64,000 nt of DNA from Linnemannia schmuckeri (taxonomy: Eukaryota > Mortierellomycota > Mortierellomycetes > Mortierellales > Mortierellaceae). The position numbers and the translations under genes are program-made. A model generated the notes under the pieces. The model was not told the origin of the DNA, did no database searches, and was given only the letters and a program-made list of their open reading frames with translations. Below, piece after piece: positions 49,301 to 58,760 of the stretch (position 1 is the first letter of the stretch; each line of letters begins with the position of its first letter). Where the stretch lies: positions 2,108,001 through 2,172,000 of the forward strand of contig JANATG010000003.1 of NCBI GenBank assembly GCA_029449235.1, in the 5' to 3' direction.

Positions 49301-49590
49301 TCTATTGGTGCTGACGCTGCGGATGCTGTTGCTGTTATTGTTGGTGAAGGTAATGCAGCTGTGCTTGTCGTTGCTAGGGATGTTCGTTCAAGGTGGAGGA
49401 ATGAGAGCAGGATATCAAAGTCTCCCAAAGTGTTGCTGTTGCTTGTTGTTGCTGTCGTTCTGTTAGTGTAGGTGTTGTCGGCCGTTGTATTGTTGTTGTT
49501 GTTGTAGTGGTGATGGTTGTGGTTGCCTATGCGAGTGTGAAAGACAGGCGGTTGCTGTTGAGGTGGCGGCGGTTCCCATGGTAACGTCAT
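46360..49590 (-). CDS. large NYN-domain (PIN-like RNase fold) protein, single exon
   Basis: A single open frame of 1,076 residues begins at the ATG at 49590 (MTLPWEPPPPQQQ). About 620 N-terminal residues are low-complexity (His/Asn/Thr-rich, Q and S runs, acidic DEDEDEDSSASS). Around residue 637 is IFIFVDNSNILHGFY, the first strand and acidic residue of NYN domains. About 280 residues later come TIVLASGDGGDSEF, YAVIKRALNRGWHVEVVSWE and GVYLELALEYG, the second half of the fold. Between them PKFNYSKFFDLLKRDRTAARQVLVGS and ETIILRRVKKF supply further core elements, with a disordered insert splitting the domain. NYN proteins are usually RNA-cutting or RNA-binding. Conserved acidic residues (Asp in VDNSN, Asp in ASGDGGDSEF) are present, so activity is plausible. 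The C terminus (RVWCLDWYGDILLQ) is unassigned. No closer family is recognised. Confidence 0.8.
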   Translation of the reverse strand: MTLPWEPPPPQQQPPVFHTRIGNHNHHHYNNNNNTTADNTYTNRTTATTSNSNTLGDFDILLSFLHLERTSLATTSTAALPSPTITATASAASAPIDDPSSMIASTWGNSHNTHTSAPPSTSTTTTSQLGDLSMVIRYLQAHKTYSSAAINSFSKHHTLDPTVSTSALPTSTALSLARTIQSLDMVPAKADEDEDEDSSASSRRRLKKKATRKLPIDEPSSSSCGGWVSSESDHKEEIMGRSSEEPDLAVLEDASYTQPPDTIATLTDFLVKELQQHYQQQQQQQQDQKLGQQMVSRAQQLNIHSLSTLTVAKSNHVTLPPPPTVATTNNKITASATAAVVSASVSGTGAVFIKKKRPWHTAKVLREMKAMFMEEQKRKHPQQQQLSLDNNRPANTSTEPNIAATTTTTTAVTLVTPPKTVQKKEEQELVLDQTPGYEPEFQWRPRSHYNNFWKSCTLASTTAGTTTDTNRSSSSSSSSEEESPLRFHRGCNIIPASSSSAFTFGSKTSARPTSCASETKSKNAESKRLLALRVRDTFLVPRGTNLLDQALSRAEAHLPGPVAPTPPQHEEKPKLTSTTRLELGTMKSLTRITTPLSGPPQLADKLRPAPATSTSTEQPKPDSTPSPPKSASATPSNERIFIFVDNSNILHGFYQNRQQLEAQRAADGILVNGTSSSTVRSRSEDGQDHYHHQDQVSPHKSPSHCSETLAFEDGMALVTPTTTADDDGPKSFPPGTGSNGTTGNSSNGNGTGPKAKMARGSHRLPKFNYSKFFDLLKRDRTAARQVLVGSSPLFQELDDAMEHQYETIILRRVKKFVQGELGAIPIPVKQVRFPPSNFSNGGAVVGPSSYCDGAELSVEKSTSFTTTNTVAPLTAAPTTTTAAGSGSSGGGSQGEQGVDELLHLKMLETLLDHEPATIVLASGDGGDSEFGGGGFYAVIKRALNRGWHVEVVSWEDQLSGVYLELALEYGYSCEHKLATTETATGESAGGKRCHALSSSSLETVVGGQKKQKKQQKYRPTGTKKQRALALALAQEKEKEKEEKENEGKQCERGHLRVWCLDWYGDILLQSTPTCTE

Positions 49591-50286
49591 GCTGGTGTTG
49601 TTCTTGTTATATGTAGGTCTGTGAGGTTGTGAGGGTGAGCAGTGTCGATGACAATGAGGTTTGGAAGTTAAAGTTGGTAGTAGCTGAAGTAGGAATAGTA
49701 ATGCTGTTACTTTGTGAGGAAGGTGTGTGAGTGTGAGGGAAAGTGGTCGTGAAAGGGCAAGAAGGAGAGGTCAAGAAGGAGGAAGAAGAAGAAGAAAAAA
49801 AGAGTTAAGATTATGGGAGACTGTTTTCTGTGTAGGGGTCTGGCTCGCTTGACACTTGTGAAAACCCTGGTGTTGGCAAAAGACAAAGGATGTTGTTTGT
49901 TGCTATGTAAAGGAAGGAGACAAAAAGGGGAAGAGAGAAGAGGAATTGTGTGAAGGAAGAAGACGAAACAAACAGTCGACAAATAAGAAGAGTTTTAGTG
50001 TGTAGGGAGGGAGATATTAACGCTTGGTTTTTTATTCCTCTTTTGGAGTCCATTTCTCGAAATGGCTAAAAAACAAATTATAAAAAAAAGGGAAGAGAAG
50101 GAGAAAGAAGCGAAATAAAAGTAAGAAGTCGAACGAAAAAGAAGAGAGAAAAAGGCAGTGGGTATGAGAGACAAAAAGTAAAAAATAAAAATAAAAATGG
50201 TCAATGGTCTCAAAAGAGGAAAACAACAAGATAGGGGAGACCATGCAATAAGAAAAACACAAAAGAGGACAAAGCAACATCTGCTA
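49591..50286. other. NYN gene leader and RasGEF 3' region
   Basis: About 700 bases between two minus-strand genes. The plus strand is purine-rich from 49740 to 50200, meaning CT-rich on the sense strand, consistent with the NYN promoter/leader. Short open frames of Phe/Ser/Leu composition here are low-complexity artefacts. No gene is seen. Confidence 0.55.
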
Positions 50287-53200
50287 CTACAGCATGCCCG
50301 ACTCGGCCATCATACGCGCAATCTTCTCATCTCCTCGCTCACTATGTGTTCAAGATTTTAGAAAGAGTAAATAATTAGTATTTGAATGAATTTGAACCGC
50401 AAAATACATCCATCACCCGAGGAGATTTATTTTTTAAAAAAAAACAACTTACCGAGGCTCAAGAGCAAGACTCATCTCGTGGAGTTCCTGGACATGCTTG
50501 GCACCATCCATACCGCGGCGGATGTACTGCTGAATCTCAGGGACAGTCGTTAGGCAGTAAGGAACAGACTGGTACTGCTGGATCTCACGAATCACCTCGG
50601 CCGTCTTGATACGCTTGTTAAAGTTGATAAGGTGGTTCGACTGCTTCATCGCGTCCTTGTTGCCGTCGTAAATCATCACAAGATCCGTCAAATACATGCC
50701 GACGAAGGGTACACAGGGTGGGTTCGCAGAATGAAGCTCTTCCCGGTAATCGACCCAGTTCTTGTTCACGCTCATCAGCTGCTGCAATTCCATAAATGAG
50801 CTCATCGTCTTAGCTGGTACCTGCTCCCATGTACGCTTCAAACGGTGCACAGGCGACTGCAGCAACGCTGCCACCGTGTTTGATAACATACTAAAGTCGT
50901 TCATCTGACGCAAACGCTATCAATTGCATGTCATGTATAAGTAATTTTAAGAAGTTAGTCAAATTCTACGACATGTTGCAAAGGCCATTGACATTGGGTA
51001 CTTAACAAAATAGGATGAAAACGAAACAACAAGGTATCACGAAAACAACAAAAAAATACGAACGGCGTATAGAACGACAGTAATTATACAACAACAACAT
51101 CCACAATAGAAAAAAAAAAAGATCAACAAAGCACTAAAGTTACCTCAGCGATGGCGACGAGGTGGCGGATGACGAGGACACGCTTCTTGAGCTCCTTTTC
51201 GCTGAGGACGAGCTCATTGATCCAGTTGGCATACAGGTTACTGGTCTCAATCATCTTCTTGATGTTGACAGCCTTGGCCGCCAGCACCGGATCCTCACTG
51301 GACCAGCACTTATTCAAACACTCGACAGGCCGGATCTTGTTGTATACCGCTGCCTCCATAATCGTCAACTGACGCGCAAACTCGAGAGGATCAAGTTCCA
51401 AAAACTTGATCTTCTTCAAGTTGCGAGGCGTGATCGGCTGAGGGGCCTGTGTCGTGAGGTTGAGCACCAGCTTGCGGAAGGAGCTGTCGGACGCTTGGCG
51501 CTTCTCAACCGTCTTGGCAAGCTGCAATGCTGCAAACCGCATCGTCTCCATCATGGCGGGAGATTCTGAAAACACCTTGATCATCGTCAGTGCTTCCCGA
51601 TCATCCTCCTCGTCCTCCAGATAATAGTTCTCCAGCCACGACTTCATAATGTTGAAAACACGCAGGCGAATGGGTGTTAACTTCTTTTCTGTCCAAATCT
51701 CGAGCTCTTCAGCGTCCAGTCCCATGGGAGGTTGGATGGTGAAACGTTGGAAGAGAAGCGTGAACAGCTCCTTGGTATTGGTGAAGGATCGATAGGTCAA
51801 CAAGAAGGTCGCAACAAAGGTCGCATCGAATCCATCATGCAGGGTGAGACGTTCAATCAAGGCTGGGAGGGTGCCTCCCTTGACCTGACCATCGCTGTTC
51901 AGAACAAGATCATCCGTCTGATAGTCATAATCCAGGAACCACTGCTGAGTCGTGGCGCGAATCGGAGCCTCATCGCCAAGGAGCTTCTTAACCTTTTCGC
52001 CGCGGTTGTCGAATCGGCCAGGCGAGTTGTTGTTTGCAAAGTTGCCGCCGTTTGTCCTGCCGTCTGCCAAAGAATCTCCAGTAGGGAATGGATAGCCGGC
52101 CTGAGTGCCGCGTCCACTGTATTCTGTGCTTCCAGGTGTCTGTTGACCAGAGCTGCTGTGGTGACCAGAAAGAACCGAGGGTTGAGAGTCGGAGCGGTTG
52201 CGCTGAACAACCATACCCTGTGGAGGACGCCCGCCGGTAGACCGAGGTTTCAGATCAGGCTCAATGTCGGAATCGTTGTCGTGATCGTAAGCGCTCTCAG
52301 AGTTGCTGGTCACCAATGTTCCGTTCGAGTAGCTGTCCGATTGAGCGTTGGTACTGATGGGTTGGTTGGTGTCAGCAGTCTCTTTTTCCTGAACCAAAAC
52401 TCGTGTTGCCTGAACAAGACTTTCGGCTGCCTTTCCTGTTGACAGCGTCGTGCTAAGAGCTAGTTCCAGTGTTTGGCCAACCGCTAAAAGATCCGTTGCA
52501 GACTGAATGGCCATGACAAGAGAAGCAGTGCCGCCATGGAGGACCTGTTTTGCCACCTTGACGTCGGAAAAGTATCTATCGGGGATGTTAGGTTGCTCGG
52601 TCAAGGCAGTAGAGCTGAATTCCGTAACCAGGGACAAAAGAGAACCGAGCTGGGTGATGGTCTGTCGGGCTTGGGTTACCAGCTGAGTAGACTGTGTTGC
52701 GTTCATCACAGGTTGGGATGCCGAAGGTCCGTTGGGTTGGCTGTTCTTGCCAGCAGGCTGAGGGTTGTCAATGAGTTTCTCGATCTGCACGGCTAAAGTA
52801 TTGACGGCCTTGGACGCGCTCTTGGAGTAATAGTCAAGCTGACTGAGGATGCTCTGGGTGCTCATCTGCGAACCAAAAACCTTACGTTCCGACGAGGCCT
52901 GGATAGGAGGCTCAGCTTTGAGAGATCCGTTTGAAAGGGCCTTTTGGAGAGACTGAGGGGTGACAGTGTTGGCACCGAGAGGGCTCTTGACATTGGTGAC
53001 CAGACGGGCATCGACTTGGTGGACCTCAATATTGGCAGCAATGGCAGTCGAAACATAATTTTGAGCAGCAGTTCCGACCTCGCGAGCGTCCGCTTGCAGC
53101 TTGATCACGGCATCAGATGCAGTCCAGACGCCTGAAGCCATCTTTGCAGAGAGAACCAACTTTGAAAGAGCGGCCATAATCTGACGATGGTGCATCTTGA

Positions 53201-54731
53201 GGCCACGGTGCTGGCGCATGATGGCAGCGTCCTTGTCAACCGTTCCAGAGGCATAAAGCATAACACGGATAGCCTCGACCACGATGGACGACTGAATCAG
53301 ATAGTAGGGCTTGTATCCGTTATCGGCTGAGTCCAACAAGTTCTGAACAGCAGCGGCGGTGTGTTCAGCCAGAGATTCCCAAGAAGGCTCAGGGTCAAAG
53401 GGGTTAGGCAGGAGAGGTAATGGCGGAAGGCCATCGACCGCATCCGGTTGTGCTCCTGGTGCGCCAGAGGGCTTTCTAACAGCAGCAAGGGACTGTTGCG
53501 AAGGAAAGTGTTAGGTGATCGGTCATTTTTCTCTATAGAAAATAAAGAGTACGTACATCCAAGGAGTACTCGTCAAGTTACCTTGTTTTCACTTCCGTGT
53601 TCTTCACCATGGTTGACATGTTCTGCCTCATTGTTGCTAGCATCGTTTGCCTGTGAGATTTCGGAGCGGTTGTCGGTATCGCCCTGTTTGCTGAATGAAT
53701 CCGGCCCATTGTCGGTCTCGTCGTCTTCTGCCTCAGAATTGTACCAACCATTGCCGTTTGAGGTCGACTGACGTGCTGACCAGTCTATGAACAGCAGTAA
53801 AGAAAGGGCGCAATGAAAGCGAGCACGTTCCACCGGTTAGTTTGTTTGTTGTTTTGTTGTATTGTGGATAAGTTCTTGTACGTGGGCAGGTGTATGTAAA
53901 CATGCTGTTTATGTGTGGTGTTCGGGTGTGTGTGCTTGGTTGGAGAAAGTAAAGCAAATTTCATGTCGAATGGTTGGGGAGAAGCCTGTGAGAACAACAA
54001 AGTCGTTATGGAGTTTGCCCTAGCTTAGGCAAGAAACACAAAAACACACACTTGCCTGCTCGGCTGTGGCTAGCGGTTTCGGTGGTGTCATTTTCGCTCG
54101 CTTGGGTGTCCTGCTCGGGAATGATCCAGCTCGACTCTTGTGTCCTCTGGTTGTAATAAAAGACCTGGCCATCTGGCGTGGTCTGTGGCAGCCAAAGATC
54201 GTCGGCACTCTAAAAAAAAGTAAGGGTATTGTTAGAAACCATGCTGAGTGGACATGCAGCGATCGACTCCCTATGCAGCCGCCCCTTCCCCTTGCCATCA
54301 GCTTCCCATCGAAAGAGTTCTCTCTCAATTGTTTTTGGGTTTAGTCGGAGGATATTTTCAGCATTAAGAATAACAACAATAGAACCCTTCCTATATACTC
54401 TCTTTCCTCCGACGAATACACACCAGCCAAACAAAAAAAAGTCAGGCGAGGAAGAGAACCAATTGAAAAACGGACTTACATCAAGGTCGTCGCCCTCGAC
54501 ATATTCATCTCCCTCTTCGCTGTCCAGGTCGTTCTCGTCGAGCACTTCGACATAGTTGGAGGGGAACCAACCCTGACGACCGTCGATAAGTCCAGCCCAC
54601 CAGCCCGAATCAAGCTGGGCAAGGACCTGGATCACGTCGTCTCGCTGGAAGGTCAAGTTGGTTGGGTCTTCAGAGTGAAAGTCGTACATGGCCCTGACCA
54701 AGACCTGCACATCGGTACCCTCAGAGACCAT
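50287..54731 (-). CDS. Ras guanine nucleotide exchange factor with SH3 and WW domains (Cdc25 type)
   Basis: It exchanges GDP for GTP on Ras, upstream of cAMP or MAPK signalling at the plasma membrane. Exon 1 starts MVSEGTDVQVLVRAMYDFHSE and encodes an SH3 domain (ALYDF-like motif, GWWAGLIDGRQGWFPSNYVE). Exon 2 encodes a WW domain (LWLPQTTPDGQVFYYN, then SSWIIP). Acidic/disordered sequence follows, then a helical region (YYLIQSSIVVEAIRVMLYAS...). RasGEF-N is IRATTQQWFLDYD, TLPALIERLTLHDGFDATFV and TFLLTYRSFTN. The catalytic CDC25 domain contains LDPLEFARQLTIMEAAVYN, VAIAE-RLRQMNDFSMLSNTVAAL, HRLKRTW and PPCVPFVGMYLTDLVMI, a near-perfect family block. A short last exon encodes ERGDEKIARMMAESGML. 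The intron after the WW exon seems to use a GC donor (54054-54055). Total is about 1,130 residues. Confidence 0.92.
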
Positions 54732-56690
54732 ATCTGGTTAATACTATGACTGTGTTGTTCAGGGGTGCAAAGTATGGTCTATTGTTCCCGTCGACCTTTT
54801 TGAGAAGAGGAGCAAGTCTCGTCGGTGTGTGGACTGGTGGGTAGGGTCGGGCTTCCGTCTCTGCTGTGCTTGTGCGAGATGAGAGAGAAGATTGTGTCCG
54901 AGTACAGGTTGTTGTGTGTGGAGGTGAGGCGGCGATGTGGAGCGGAGCGGAGTGAAAACCGTGAATAAATATGTAATAAGTGTCCGGGACCAGTCGATGT
55001 CAGCCAGGCCCAAGTCTCGAGATAGGAAGAGGTTAATTCCAGGAAAGAGAGATGGAAAAAAAGAGGAAAACAAGAAAGGGTAACAGAGATGGCAGGAGAC
55101 GCAAAAAAAAGGCTTTCTCTTTTTGTTGGAGGGATTGAGTTGTGCGTGGAGAAGAAGAAGGAATAATGACAGGAAGGAAAGAAGAAAAAGACAAAAAAAA
55201 AAAAAAAAAAAAAAAAAAGAGAGAGAGAGAAAGAAACGATGAAACAAGCTGATGGGGACAAACAAAAAAAACGGTTACGAGGAGAGATTCGACGTAGTGA
55301 GAGAGTAAAGGAGAGAAGAACAGAGGTTGAGCTCTGAGCAAGGCGTTGTCCGGGAAGGTCACGCTTCAAGGGGGTGGTGGAGAAGTGAGCGAGGGGAAGG
55401 AGAATGATGGAGAGGGAAAGAGTGGGAGAGAGGAGATGGACGAGCAGAGGAGTGAAGTTAAAGTAAGAATACGAAGGAGTGGGCGAGTGGAAGGGAGGGA
55501 GAAAGAGGGTACAGAAAGAAAAGAAACGAAAAAGAGAAAGACTGACTAAAAACAAAACGGTGGATTGACGAGGAGGACAAAGCGATGCAATTGGGAGACA
55601 GGAAGGTAGGCCATCGTCCTTTATGCTATTGTTTGTTTTCCTTGATGGAAGTTGAGGATGGCTGACTGCTTGGTGGGCTGGCTTGCACTATCAAGAACTT
55701 GAATGGACCTCCTCTTTAGCTCTTTGAATCTTTACCGGCAAAAAGACGAGTCAGCAGAAGAACGTAGGTGAGCACACTTCAAAGTTGAAAGTTGAAGGAA
55801 AAAGGAAGAGAGAAAGTGGAGTCAAAGTGGTCTAAATGGCAATTGAAGCGAGAGAGGGGTCACAAACACCTAACACCAAACATCAAACACCGAGGGGGAG
55901 GAGAAAAAGAGAGAGAAAGGGAGACGACGAGAAAAGGTATCTCCCCCATGGTACCGTTGCACCAGTCGTCTCTCACTTTTATTCCCCTTGACTTGCTTGC
56001 AAGATAGAAAATCAAAAAAAAAAAAAAATTAAAAAAAGGGGGTAAACCATGTATATTATTTGAGCATAAACGAGATACAAGCATGCCAAAAAGATGGCTA
56101 GAAAGTAAAAAGTGAGCCCATGATGTCCAGATGTCTTTACAATATCACGTAAGGTCGACCTTTTTTCGGTAACCAGGCGACAGCACTTTTCGTCTTTTCT
56201 TGTTCCTTCGTTGGTTGAACAAGAAGACGAATAAGAAGAAAATGTACAAGAAGAGGCAAGCGACCCTTTCGTCCCGCATTTTTATTTTTTTCAGGCACCA
56301 TCAGTTAGTTGGTTTGATTTTTGATCAATTGTCGCTGAGACCAATTAACTTCTATCACATGACCTTCTAAATGATTACGCGATGGTATTCTTGTATATAG
56401 CACGTCCTTCGTACACCGCCCCCGCGCTGTACCTTTCTCCCCTGCCCCATTTTTTTTCTACTTCCACTGGGCTGATAGACAACAGACAAGAAAAGAGCGT
56501 GAAAGTGAGGTGTGAAGATGTGAGAGCAAATTCAATTATTCCAGGCCCACGGTGCGGTTGCCCTCTGAGCGCCAGTTTTTTAGTTTCTTAGCAACCTTGT
56601 CTACTTCTTTCCCTTTTCTTTCTTTCTTTTTTTCTTATCTCTTACTCTTCCCTCACTCTCACCAACCCAACAACAACAACAGCAGCCAAC
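54732..56690. other. divergent promoter interval of RasGEF and adenosine kinase
   Basis: Nearly 2 kb without a supported gene. The left part (54770-55950) is purine-rich on the plus strand, so CT-rich for the RasGEF sense strand, and includes an A run of about 25 (55193-55218). The right end (56570-56660) is pyrimidine-rich just before the adenosine kinase ATG. The centre has AT-rich sequence with A runs near 56020. Long low-complexity open frames rich in Phe/Ser/Leu were judged spurious. Confidence 0.55.
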
Positions 56691-58296
56691 ATGACCTACC
56701 CCCTCTTCTGCATGGGCAACCCCCTCCTCGACATCCAGGTCAAGGCCAACGACGAGCTCCTCGCCAGGTAACAACAAAAAGCAACTATTCTTCATCTGAT
56801 CTGATCTGTTCCCTCAATAGCAAGAAAAATACCTTGATTGTTCTCGAAGCATGAACTGGCGACTCGGACCAACCGACCGAGAGTTTAAAAAACGAAATGT
56901 ATAATTCGCATATGCTAACCATAGAACGTACTTGTCACACTTGAATAGATACAACCTGAAGTCGAACGATGCCATCCTCGCTGACGAGTCCCACATGTCC
57001 TTGTAAGTGACCTGTCCGACACCACACCCACTTTCAGGATCCACCCTACTTTGGCGCAATCAAATCCAATTGACTCATGGATAAGCCCTCCTTGCCAAAC
57101 AACAATACAAAGATGGATCTCAGAGGCCCAAGAAAGCAGGAACCAGAAAGGAAGAATGTGAGCCGATACAACAACCTGGAACCCCCATGGTCAAGGAGCA
57201 ATAATTCAGCGCTATCAACTCTCCCTCGACACCCGATTTCACGACCTGGGAACACATACTTAGGGAATAACAATACAGCACTATCAACGCTAAATCCATC
57301 CATACATGTCGGCGCCATTAGTGCGATCCTCTCAATTGCACTTTGCTGACCACGTTTTTCTTTGCTGTTACCCAAATCGATGACCATGAAACGATTGACA
57401 GGTACGAGGAGATCACCGCCTTCCCTGATGTTGTCTACGTTGCCGGAGGTGCTTCGCAGAACACCGCCCGTGGTGCCCAGCGTTTGTTGCCCCCCAAGTC
57501 CGTTGTTTATGTCGGAGCCACCGCCGATGACAAGTTCAGCGCCCAGTTGGTCGCTGCCGCCAAGGCCGACGGTCTCACCACCGAGTACGTCCACATTCCC
57601 GGCACCCTCCCCACTGGTACCTGCGCTGCCTTGATCTCTGGCCACGACCGCTCCCTCGTCACCAAGCTCTCTGCCGCCGAGAAGCTTACCGTCGACCATA
57701 TTAAGGCCGATCGCACCTGGAACTTGGTCAAGGGCGCCAAGGTCTACTACGTCGAGGGTTACTTCTTGACCGTCACCCCCGAGGGTATCCTCGAGATCGC
57801 CAAGCACGCCGCTGCCGAGAACAAGACTTTCACCATGAACCTCTCTGCCCCCTTCATCCCCCAGTTCTTCACCAAGGTCTTGGATGAGGTCATGCCCTAC
57901 ATGGATGTTGTTTTTGGTAACGAGGGTGAGGCCGAGGCCTATGCCCTTGCCCACAACTTGCCCGACCCCAAGGACGTCAAGGCTGTTGCCACCTACATTG
58001 CCAAGCTTCCCAAGGTTAACTCCCAGCGCGAGCGTCTTGTTGTCTTCACCCAGGGAGTCAACAACACCATTGTTGCCAAGGCTGACGGCTCGATCCAGGA
58101 GTACCCCATTATTGCCATCCCGGAGAACGAGATTGTTGACTGCAACGGTGCCGGCGATGCCTTCTGCGGTGGATTCATTGCCAAGCTCGTCCAGGGTGAG
58201 GATATTGCTGCCTCGATCGAAAAGGGCCACTACCTCGCCCACGCTGTCATCCAGCAGGTTGGCCCTACCTACCCTGCCCACATCAAGCAAGATTAG
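56691..58296 (+). CDS. ADO1: adenosine kinase
   Basis: PfkB-family enzyme that phosphorylates adenosine to AMP in the cytosol, clearing the adenosine made by AHCY. Exon 1 (56691-56767) encodes MTYPLFCMGNPLLDIQV, a typical sugar-kinase start. Exon 2 joins ARYNLKSNDAILADESHMS, and after a 395-base intron exon 3 (57401 onward) gives LYEEITAFPDVVYVAGGASQNTAR, carrying the family GG-x-NTAR motif. Later blocks are YVGATADDKFSAQL, GTLPTGTCAALISGHDRS, YYVEGYFLTV, FTMNLSAPFI, VVFGNEGEAEAYA and the catalytic CNGAGDAFCGGF with the base Asp in GAGD. Length is about 345 residues, normal for the enzyme. C-ended codons suggest high expression and create a 414-codon antisense open frame. Essentially certain. 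Confidence 0.97.
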
Positions 58297-58760
58297 AATG
58301 CTGTCTTCCCTTTGTTGTTAGTCAAGCAAATTATATAAAAAAAAGACATCATACCAGATGGTTCGTACATGCGAAGATGTGGACTGGCCTCCTACGACTG
58401 AATGACAGTCACTCGCCCATTTTTTTGAATTGGCTCATTTTGTTGCCGCCAAACTCGTCCTTCTTTTGACCGCCACCACATTCGAAGGAGAGTCAGGAAT
58501 CAGGATCCTTGCTAGGTCGTCCAAAGGGGAACAAGGGTTCGACTTAGCAGCAGTACTCTGGACGCTACAATAACTACAACTCAACGTCGACAATACAGTC
58601 GACGCTCCTACTTTTTTGCCATCAGCAACATTTCTCTCTGTGATCAACAATCGAACATCTTTGTAACAACACACGCCGAAGTGAACTTTAAAAACTACGC
58701 TGCCAGACAACCTACAAATACTAACTAGACTATCACCACCCGCCGCACACACCACACAAG
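58297..58760 (+). promoter_or_regulatory. adenosine kinase 3' region and WD40 gene upstream region
   Basis: This 464-base gap has no pyrimidine leader as strong as the others, apart from a CT/CA-rich stretch close to the ATG. No gene or clear promoter motif is seen. Confidence 0.4.

Noticed and set aside
49707..50280. Minus-strand Phe/Ser/Leu-rich frames
   Set aside because: Low-complexity translation of the pyrimidine leader of the NYN gene.
54759..55555. 258-codon Phe/Ser/Leu frame upstream of RasGEF
   Set aside because: It translates poly-T and CT tracts; no signal peptide logic or family, and it lies in the expected leader.
57046..58290. 414-codon antisense frame over adenosine kinase
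   Set aside because: Mirror of a strongly biased true gene; no known domain and no splice logic.
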